From a virus: a stretch of 64,000 bases of DNA. Shown piece after piece: positions 28,074 to 40,000 of the stretch. The DNA is taken from the IMG/VR virus record IMGVR_UViG_3300020451_000152, positions 1 through 64,000 of that record; one strand, written 5' to 3'. The translations under genes were made by a program, and so were the position numbers. The notes beneath the pieces are model-generated. The model was given only the letters and a program-made list of their open reading frames with translations, had not been told where the DNA came from and ran no database searches. Position 1 is the stretch's first letter. Every line of letters begins with the position of its first letter.

Positions 28074-31000
28074 ATGTTTTTCCAAGTGCTCCTGTATTAC
28101 GAAGACCAGTATTGGTTCTCTTTACAACAGGATAGTTATCTAAATCAGGGTTATAATCTAATCCCTTAACAGTTAGGGCAAGTGGGTATCCTACATTTCT
28201 AGTAGCACTAGAGAAGCGACCCCATGTAAATCTAGCAGCAGGGAAGGCAGTTGATCCAACACCAACTAATCCTGTAACATCAGTACCAGAGTGGATATTA
28301 CAAGTTATAACACCTGTTCTAGCACTTCCGTCCCAATGCAATCCATGTGCATAGTATATATTGTCAAGTTCAAAGGTACTAATACCAATTGAATCAGAAT
28401 CATGAGAGTCAACACTGGTTATCACACCAGCAGCAGGATTGATACCAGATGCAAATAATTTGAATGGATATCCTTCTTGGAACTGCTGAACATACGCTGC
28501 ATTTTGAGAGTTGACCAAAGCATTCATATCTAACTGGAATACTAGACCTAAATCAGTACCAATACCAGCAGATGTTGTAATACCAGTAACAACACCAGTA
28601 TAACCTTGAACATCTGTGTTCAATGGATCAATATCATTCCAAACTTCCCAGTTAACACCTGCTGTTGCTGTTGTTCCAATACCAACACCAAATACATAGA
28701 GTCCAAAATCACCAGTTAACTGACCATCAAGGTCTCTAAATCTTTCTACATGATCAACAAATAATTCTGTTGCAGTAGCAGCATAACCAGAAAGAACATT
28801 GGCAGTAGGAACAATCTGTGCTTCTAAAGTATCTCTTGCTTTAGAAACTAGAGCACCACCAAATATTTTATCTTCTTTTTGTTTATTCCATCTGAATGGT
28901 TTAAAGTTATCAGGGTTAACACCTGAACCTTGATAGAATGGAGTTTCTAAAACTGATGCACTTGTGATGTTAACGGCAATTCTTTCTTCTTGTTGTGCAA
29001 AGTTGGATGCATCAACAGCAACTCTATTCAATTCAAGTTCCTCACTCTTGAATAATTCTAGTGAGTCACCTATCTTAATAACTTCATTTACATCAAATAG
29101 TACACTATCATTACCTACTGTTCCTCTGTAGAAGAATATAAAGACATCATCCTCAACTGTAGGTGCAGTCTCAAAACTTACCGATGTACCACCATTGAAG
29201 GTATAGTGTACATTGGGTTCTTGAAGGATACCATTCACAAAAATCATAAGAACTGGTGCTAGATCAATTTCTCTAGAATCAGGATCATTATTATCAATCT
29301 CAAAACTAACTAGTTGATCTTGATAGTAAAGAGGATATCTTAGTCTATCTCCATCTTGGAAAGGTTTGATATTATCAATGTAATCAATATTACCAAACTG
29401 CCACGCAGATATATCATCATTAAAGATATCAATAACTTCAATTTCAAATGGTTCAAAAAGATCTCCTGCCTTTGGATCTGTAGATAGACCTGCTAACTCA
29501 AACTTATCACCTTTCTTAAATCCATAACCAAACTTAGTCATCTTCCAGATGTAAACTTGATTCAAGGAGAATTCTGGACTTGTTGACATACCAACATAGG
29601 TAGTTGATACACCAATAATATCTACTGTAATAGAAGCACCAACACCAGTAAGGGTAGTGCTACCAATACCTTCTCTATATTTTCCAATAATGCTAAGATC
29701 GCTTCCATTAGGATCTCCAACATCTAAAGATGCCGTATCACTGTAATTTGTTCCACCAGAACCAATATGATAAATTAATGTTCCACCAATACCAATAGTT
29801 GCAGTTATTGAAGCGTCAGTTCCAATACCACCATAATCATGTGTACATACTTCTAATTCTCCCATTAACTGATTATATCCAGAACCAAATGTTAGGTTAT
29901 ACCAAGGAGCAGCAGTACCACCAGTCACATAGTAGTGAGGTATAGTACTAACTCCAGCATTGACTCTAAATGTCTTAGTAGAAACAATTCCTGTAATATC
30001 TAATTCTTCATCGTAATCTGGGAATATATTGGTTGTAATACCAATTCTAACTTCACCACCACTTACATATTGATGTGCAACAGTCGATATACCAACACTA
30101 GTAGTAAACTTAGTAGAGTTGGTAACATTTCTAACTGTATAGAAATAACCTTGTACACCGCTAGGATAAGTTTTAGCACCATACACACAAGTTACTCCAA
30201 TTCCACTCAACTTAAAGTTTGATGGATTTACTAATCCATGATTCTCAGCAGTAATTTGTAAGACTCCTGATGTAGGATTGTACACTGCGTTTGTTGGAGT
30301 CAGAGCAGCACCAGACCAAGAATCAATGTAAATTGTACTTGATGCAGCACTGACAAATGTGTGAGCATAATTACCACCACGAACAACTGCTCCAGTTAAA
30401 GCACTTTGGAAACTATGGGCGTATCCACCACCAGTTATAACAGCGTTACTTGCTTCGTGTCCTGCCATAATATCATAACGATGCTCACTAGTATCAGTTG
30501 AAACACCAACTTGTAAAGTAACATATCCAGTCTGCTTTTTAATACCACCAGTAGTAGCACTAGAGAATATATGCTCGTATTGATCATTAGGTCCAGACTT
30601 TCCAACATCTACTGCAAATGTATCAACAGTAGTGCTTGCAATAGATACCCACTTAGCATGAACTGGATCTGATACACGAGGATATGCATGAGCGATTCTA
30701 TATCCATCTCTACTACACTTAAGTGATATTGCTCCAGTATCAAACTTAACTCTATCACTATTCATAAATCCATGACCAGCAACAGTAACTGTCATGATAC
30801 CTACATTAGGATCATACACTGCATTAGTTGCTGTATGAGAAGTTGATCCAACAGAATGAATACCAATAGGAGCATCAAACGCCTGATCTCTCTTCTGATC
30901 CATACTACCAACACCTGCTGCTTGGAAGGTATGAGTGTAAGGACCACCACCAACAATTTGTGATCTTGTAATACCACTTGCTATACCAGAAGAGAATATA

Positions 31001-34000
31001 TGATCTGATTTGTCAGGAGATACTCCAATATTTACTCTAAATGTATTTGTAGTAACATGTGATACCTGTGTCCACTTACCACTATAAGGATCAGTCTCTC
31101 TAGGATATGCATGTGTTGTGCAGTAGTTATCTTTAGCACAAGTAAATGTAACCGAACCAGTCTCAAATCTAACCCAATCACCGTTACTTAGATTGTGATT
31201 AGCAGATGTAACAGTCATGATACCTACAGTACCATCATACTGTGTACCAGTCTCAGCAGTTAATCCTGTATTTGGAACAAAGTGATGTGTAGAAATATTT
31301 GTAGAAGGTTGTGATGCTAAAACTTGGAATGAAATACTATCAGCAGTTGTTGAAGCAATTGAAACTGCAGTATTGTAACCAACAGTGTCAGTTGATCTTG
31401 GATAGTAATGTAGACTTTGATAAGTATCAAGACCACATCTAAATGCAAATGATTCAGGAGATAATCTTATACTTACTCCAGTCATGAAGTTATGATCACC
31501 AATTGTCGCAGTTACTATACCAGCAGTAGGATCGTAGATAGCACTAGAAATACTAAATGGTTCTGCAGTAGACTTACCAACATCAACTGAGAAACTAGTT
31601 GTTGTAATGCCTGTTATAGGTAACCACTTACCACTGACAGGATCAGATGCTCTTGGATATGTCTTAGTTGATGTACCTCCATCCATATCACACTTAAATG
31701 ATATTGAATCATTATCAAACTTGATCCAATCACCATCACCAAGTAATCTACCGCCAGGTACAACTGTTACTGTCATGATACCTGCATTGGCATCATAAGT
31801 TGCACCATTGACAGTTTGCGTATCAATAATATTTCTAGGATAGGTGTGAGTTGATATGTAACTATCTGTATTACATCTAAAGATCAAACCACCTTCTTTC
31901 AGTTTAATATTTGTGCCAGTTGCTAATCCATGCTGACCAATATTAAGATCAAGGAATCCAGTAGTAGGTGTATAAGTTGCAGTAGTAATACTGTAGTTAA
32001 CAATAGGAGATGTTCCTACAGTTATAGCAATACCAGTAGCAGTAGTAGAAGCAACAGATATTGCAGTGTCAAATACAGGATCAGTAATTCTAGGGTAAGA
32101 TTTAGTCTGACTATTACCATCCATATCACACTTGAAGAAGAGTGAATTATCTTTAATCTTGATGCTAGTACCAGCAACAATATTATGATTAGGAATAGTC
32201 ATTGTCATGATGCCAGCATTAGCATCATAGATTGCATTGGTAGGAGTAAATCCTACATTTGTTGTGATACCTACAAACACATCAAAAGTATCTGTAGTAA
32301 CATTCCTTACCTCAAGGAACTTATTATCCGCAGGATCACCTGCTCTTGGATAAGTGTGATTTGTATATTGACCATCCATCTCACATGTAAATGTAAGACC
32401 GTCTGTAGTAATAGCAACTTGACTAGGATCAGTAAATCCATGTGCAGCATCTGTTATGATTGTAGCAATACCACTAATATGATCATATACGAATGATGTT
32501 ATACCAAGAGTATTACCATATCCAGTACATGCAAATTCAAGTCCTTCTAACTTGACAGGATCACCAATTAAGAAACCATGATCACAGTCTGTACTTATTT
32601 CAATAATACCATTAATATTATTGTATGTGGCAGTACTAATACCAATTTTATGTCCTGATGTAGGGACACCTACAATATCAATAATATTACCTGCAGAGTT
32701 TATAACAGGTCTTACTTTCGCACCTACAAATGGAGCATATCCTCTACCTGGCGTAGATGCCACAGAAATTATAATACCACCCCTAGGCAATTGATTTTCG
32801 TTAATATCCCCTATGTCTATAATTGGATCCGTGAATCCAAAGGAACTAATACCAGTAAACTGCACACTAGCAATTCCAGCATTTTCAATTATCTTAAAGT
32901 TTGCATTAACATTATTTTCACTAAATGGTGCTTGGAAGATATTATTGATGAACAATACACCATTACCACCAGTAGTACCAATACCAGTTACGGCAGCACC
33001 AATAGAGGTAAGTGGATAAGTTGTTTCTAACCCATCAAAACTTTCAGATAGATCATCAAACAGTTGGTTCTTACTATAGTCATTTCTTAAGAATGTTCTA
33101 CCACCAAATGTTGCTCTAGCAAAAGGTAGATTATTAGGATTCAAAATACCAGTGTCACCACCAAGAGGTGCTTGAGTAAAATGAACCTGACTGTCTAGAA
33201 TCTGGAATGATCCTCTAAAGAGTCTTACTGTCTCTCCAGCAGCGTGTGGAGTAGCAGCAGTACCAACTGCTCCTCTTTCCACTTCAACGAGTGTCCAAGT
33301 ACCAATACCAACAGCAGGACCAATAGTAGTTGTACCAAATCCAACAGTTTTTACTATGGAATATTCATCTTCAATCTTAAGAAGATCACCAGATGTAATA
33401 GATGAAATACCACTCAATACAAATGCAGTTACAAAACCAGCAACAGGGACATCCAATTCATAACTTATAGATGTATATGATATTGGTTTTTGTACAAGAC
33501 CACTTAGAGATAACATAGATTTAGAATCTCTCTTTCTCATAGAGATTCTATGCTGGTTACCTGCACCAGAATCAGGAACAAAGGTTACTGCAAATCCTGC
33601 TCTAGCATCACTTTCTGATAATGCTAATCTAAACTGTCTGTTATTATCTTTGATACAGTAAACTGTTTCAGGAAGACGAGCAGTACCAACACCTGTATAG
33701 TATACAAGACCAGTTCCAGCAATACCAATAAGGTTAGAATCTGCCTTATAACTTAATTGCTCAAAGTTCATAAAGAAATGTTCTTGCTCAAATCTACCAA
33801 ATCCGTAGTTGATCTGAGAAGGATCAGAAATATTTGTCTCACGAGCATAAACTGGTACGCCTTTATATGTAAGATCAAATGATTTAATATCTCTATTGTT
33901 AATACCTAAGTATGTGTTTTGTGAAACAGATTCATATACTTGACCATAATTTAATTCTCCAACACCATCTAATGTACCATTAGGATCTTTCTCTTTATAA

Positions 34001-37000
34001 AGAATTTCATTATACGCTGTAATACTAACGATACCAGAAACAGAAGGATGGAACTCTAGGTTAAGGTGACCATCTGTTCTGTAGGTAGAACCAAATGTAC
34101 CAACTCCAGTTGTACTTCCAATAGCAGCAACTGCATATTCTGATATGAAAGATTGACTCTTTTCGGGATCAGATAATAAGTATATTTGATGAATTGATTG
34201 TGTCTCACCTATTGCAACATGGACTGTTGATTTTACACTCAAATCTCTAATACTTGCTATACCAACAATTGTTGATATACCTGCTTTTGCTTGACTAGTA
34301 ACTTCTAATCTACCTGTTCTTTCAGTTCCATCGGGTGTGAATGGAATCTTAAATCTATAATTTGTGTTTACTCCAACAGCAGAAGGATCAATAGCAATGG
34401 TCTTAAATTTAACATTTACATTTCTTTGACGACCATTTTCAAAGTTAAGTTTAAGAACACCACTATCAATCTCAGAACTAAATGTACCAATAAACTCAGG
34501 AGCAGATAATCCACTTAAATTTTGCTTAGTATTGAACGCTCCTAACTCAGTCAAATAAGTATCGGTTCCATCATGCATTACTGCATATTCTAGATAATCA
34601 ACTTGTTTTGTAGCAGATGAACCAGCACCAGGATTATCAATCGCTAAGAACTGCACAAGAGCAGCTTTCATGCTTGTAGTTGTTACACCTATAATATTTG
34701 TTGTACTACTAACTCCAAGTGTAGACGCAGCACCTGCCTGAACCAAACCACCATCTAATCTAATATGTCCAAACGCAGTTGTCCCAACACCCACAGAATC
34801 GGCAAAATTAGTCTGTAATGATTTGACTTCATAGTCAGTATCGAATGGTTCATTAGGTCTGAATATAAGTCTTGTTTTTGAGACACCAGCATCATACCGT
34901 GTATCAAATTCAGCATATCCTGTTCCTAAACCAACTTGATCAAAATTCTTAAGTTCTGCCTTCTGCATCAAGAATGTATCTTGATCTAGGGTAATAGAAA
35001 TAAATTCATTTATTTGATAATGATTTTTTCTAGGATCTTCCGCTTTGAAAACAGTTTGGGTTAAGAATCTTTGGAAATACCTTCCTGCAGGATATTGAGC
35101 GACTACTCTAAAATCACTTAGATCATTAGACTCATTAGACACAAATTGAGAACTAATATCGTCAAGATTTAAAACACGGTTAGTTTTGTTTAAAATAAAG
35201 TCAGATAGTCTAGTATTTCTTAATTCTACAAATTTGGAGATATTTCCAACTGATAAGAAGTCTCTAGCAAGGTCATATGGATATATTGAGTCCAGTCTCA
35301 TTGGATCTCCAATAAAGTCAAGAACTAGACCACCAGCATCTTCTGCAGGTTGTATAAAGTCACCAGGTGTACCTTCTGTTACAATCTCAGTATTTGCAAA
35401 GTTTTTAAGTCCAGTTGGGTGTACTATATCATTAACATAGTTAATTAAGTCTTCATATGTCTTAGGACTCTCAATAGCATAAGACATGTTCTGATAGTAG
35501 TCATTATCAGGTAATACTTGATTGGTATCGTTAATAATACCAATATTGTCTCTCCAACCAACTAAAGTCTTAACAGAAGAAGATAAATTAAAACTTCCAT
35601 CAAATTCAGTAATTTGAACAACTCTTGCTTCAGATCCACTTAATTTACCACTCAATACATCAGTAACTTCAATTGGTTCAGCACCACTAACAACTATCCT
35701 TGCACTATTGCCATCAATAAAGTCTAATTGTATATCAGCGTCTGCTTTATTATTTTTCTTGAAAGGTTCATTAGTTATGAATGTAGAATCAATTTTTATT
35801 GCTTCAAATCTAGCAACAAAATCATTTTTAACTAATTGACCAAATCCAAATGATACTGTAGCACCTGTGCCAGGATTTGTACTAATTCCATTTAAATCAA
35901 AGGTTACCTGCCTTGGGTTAACTGCATCATTATAATCTGTTACTGTGAATGGTGCAAATTTATAATCACCCGAATTATATCCATCACCAGATCCAGCATC
36001 AAAAGTTATACCTTCAACTAAGACTGCATCACCAATAGCAAATGGTTCTTCATCATATCCCAAAACAGGAGTACTAATCTTACAAGTTAACACACCTACA
36101 TCGGTCTGTACACTCATAATACTAATACCATTACTATTTCTTATTGGTGCAATGCCAAAATCATTATTTGACAATCCAACAGGTGATACGGAAACTTTTG
36201 CACTTACAACAGCAGAATCACTTAACTCGCAAGTTATAAGACCGTTATCTAAGATCTCACCAGTTGCTTTATCGTACAATGCTAGAGATGGAGCATTAAC
36301 ATAGAATTTACCACCAAAGAGAACATTAACTTGACCAATAGTTGCAAAATTATCAATATCAATTATTCTAGGAATAAATGCATCAGGTTTAAGAGTATTG
36401 TCTGAAGGATATCCATAAACATCTTCAGGAACACGCATTTCTTCCAATCTATTAATAATTGTTGATTCTGGTATTAATGTTGCGTTAATACCATTACCAC
36501 TAATACTAGAAATGCCAGGTAACTTAGAATACCCAAAACCACCACTAACTAGGTTAACAGTAGAGATACCACCAGTTGCATTGCTTGATTGTGTGTCATA
36601 TTCCAATATTTCACAATCAGAATTTTTATACTGTAAACTTTCTGGTGAAGATTTTAGATTAAAGGTAAATTCAGTATTTCCTATTGAAATAACACTATGA
36701 GTCCCATTATAGTTACTATCAACATATTTGATTTCACTTCCATTAATAACTGTTCTATCTGCAGTAGATAATCCGCTAGGACCAAAAACATTGTAATATA
36801 GAGTCTTAATATTATCAGAATAATTTAATTTTACTGTTGGATGACCATCAGAGTCAATTGCAGTGGATGCAATACCAACAGTTGCCAAAGTAGTGACTCC
36901 AACAACTTCAAATCCAAGACTTGTACCAGATCCAACAAATTCATTGAAGAAATTAGTGTCATAGAAGAACTTCAAATCATATCCACTCATGGATGGATGA

Positions 37001-40000
37001 CTCAAATCAAAATTAAGAGTATTATTCTTAAATGGTCTTATTTGAGGGTTAATTGGGTTGATACTCCAACCACCACTACCAGTGCTTGTAAAATCAATAA
37101 CTTCTGGTTTTTTAGCAATTGCTTGTTTTAATGTATCTGCTATTTGTAATGTATCATCATCAATTTTGATTACATAGTATTCTCTTTGCTCTACTCCACC
37201 TGGTAGATTACTTCCATAGTAGTAAACTCTATCACCAGTAATCAATCCATGATTTATTGAAGTAATTCTATTGGTACTAGTGTTAATACCAGATGCAGCA
37301 ACATTTAATGGATTGACAATCAAATAGTCATCAAGTATCTTTAATGCAACAGAAGAAGTTGTTCCAATACCAGTTGTTAGACCAGGTTTTACAATTAGAT
37401 CAATTCTGTCATCATCTTCTAATTCATGACTCTCTGATGTCTGGATAGTTCCAGTAATTCTTTGTGTTTTACCTGTAACTTGTGTATATTGTTTTTCTAG
37501 TAGATAATCATACGCATCACTACCACCACTGATAAAATGCAATTCATTTGATGATTTAGTGGTCTTTAGTCCAATAGTATCATCAGTTTTCCTTACAGCA
37601 TAGACAGTAGATGGTAAAGTAAAGGTTCCAGCATATATTGCTGATGTGGCAACAGATATGTTTGTTCCACCTGAAGGAATACTAAACTCAAGTGTATCAT
37701 TGGTTTTAAAACCATGATTCTCCAAAAATATTGATTGGGTAAGAATAGATCTATCAGCAGTAACTCCAAGATACTGATATGCCTTTGTTATAGTCTGTCC
37801 TACAGTTGTACCAAATCCTACTGCCTCTGATGGGTTGAAAAATACCTTTTCATCGGGATCAGACTCAAAATAATCAGTTCTAACTAAAACTTCGTACTGA
37901 TCAGGAACAAAGGATACTCCAATACCTAATTGACCTGTAGTTGCAACTCCAACTGATCTACGAATTCGTAATACACCATCATCATGATATACATTAAGAA
38001 CTTTAGCAGTTTCTGATCCAATACCAGCAGTTGTACCAAATCCAATAGTAGAACCTATGGATATTGATGCTGGAATAGATTGTACTCTAATATCAGTTAC
38101 AACTCCAACAAATCCATCATCTAAAAGTTTTGTACTAAACTCAATTTGATTAATTATATGACTACCATTCAATTTGTCAACTGCAGTTGATAAACCAGCA
38201 ATAACAATATCATCTTTTAACTTAAGATCATGAGATGGTTGAATATATCCAGTTACCCTATCTGCTCTCCATTTAAATACAGTATTTTCATAATTTAAAA
38301 ATTCTGTAGTAATTTTATTAATAGTTTTGCCAGATAATCTTTCAATATATGCACTTGCACCTGTACCACCAGTATCACTATTATCAAAGATAACATTTGA
38401 TCCAACACTATAACCTGTACCTACTGATGCTATTCTTACACCTGTTATAGGACCAGTTTGAAGTTTATCAGGTCTTGCAACTTGAGAAACAAAATTATAT
38501 GGTTGATATACAAAATCATAACCAGCACCCTCCCCAAACATCTTGTATGGGAATGTATTTCTTACTAATTTGGAATTTTCAAAATCAAATGTTGTTTGCT
38601 TGATTTTTTCACCAGCAACAGTATTAATTCTGATAGGACTTCCTCTAAATGTATCACCAATGTAGTATGGATACTGTGGATCATTATTTACATCTACAGA
38701 AGCATAATATGCATATATTCCATTAGGAAAATCAGGTGTTTTAGCAAATCTACCGTTATGTTCATCTAGATCACCAGAGGTATCATAATAATAGTCTTCA
38801 ATAAATGATCCTGCAGGCCAATCTGCTGTAGAAGGTCTATTATAAACTCTAGTTGAATCTAACTTATAAGATGTCAGTAATTTTCTTGATGAAGACTGAA
38901 TATCATCAATATCATCAAAACCATATGGTCCGTAAATGGGTATACCATCATATGCCCATCCAATAATAGGAGAATGACCACCACCATTGTCATTAAATGA
39001 TTCTCTAATGGTTTTACCATATCCTATTGACTCAACCGCCAAACCATCTTCTACTGGACCTAGATATTCACCATTTGTAGTTCCTGAGGTGGCATACTGG
39101 TTAGTAGATAGTCTTCTAACTCTTGTAGAGAATGTAGCAGCATCACCAGGTGATTTAACACTAACAGTAGTCCCTCCTGCAGTATAACCAATACCTGAAG
39201 ATATTACAATTACACTACCAATAGAATCTCCGTCCATAACAGCACGAAGTTCAGCACCAAATGCAGTTCCTGCTCCAACTACAGATATATCTGGAGGTCC
39301 ATCGTAATCTATACCACCACTTTGTACAAATGCGTCTAAAATTCTACCATTTATTATAGTTAAACCTATCTGACCAAATCTTCCAGATCTAATAGAAACT
39401 GAAGGTGCTTTTTCAAAATTAATTATATCTGAACCATAATTTAGACCTCTATCATACATGATAGTGTCTGTAATAGTACCACGAACTATTGGTGTTACAT
39501 TTAATGTTAATTGAGAGTCTAAATTAGTGATAACATTAAGATCAACTGTTACAGGAGGATAGAAGAAGTCCTGATAATCAGATCCTGAATCACCAAATCT
39601 TATATACTCTTTATTAGAGTAATTTGTAGTATTTGGAACTCTAGCAGTAGCGACACCTGACTCACACAGTCTAAATTTGTCAGTATCAATAGTTAATACC
39701 TGATATTGTGCGGTAGTTGATAATCCACTAATAACAGTTCCCCCAGTAGAAGAAATTCCGTAATGAACTACTTCTCCATCTTTGAATCCGTGGTTATCAA
39801 ACTGGATAAAATCTCGTGCTGTACTAATACCTGCAGGTAAGACTGATATCTTCCTGTTAGCATATCCTTCTCCACCATCGAGAACAGTAACACGAGAAAT
39901 TCTTCTCTTTGTTTCAAAATCCCTAAAAGCGTGAATTCCTGAATTTAGGTTAACAGCATCTGTGTTAAACCCAACAGTATTTACTCCAGCAACAGAGTCT

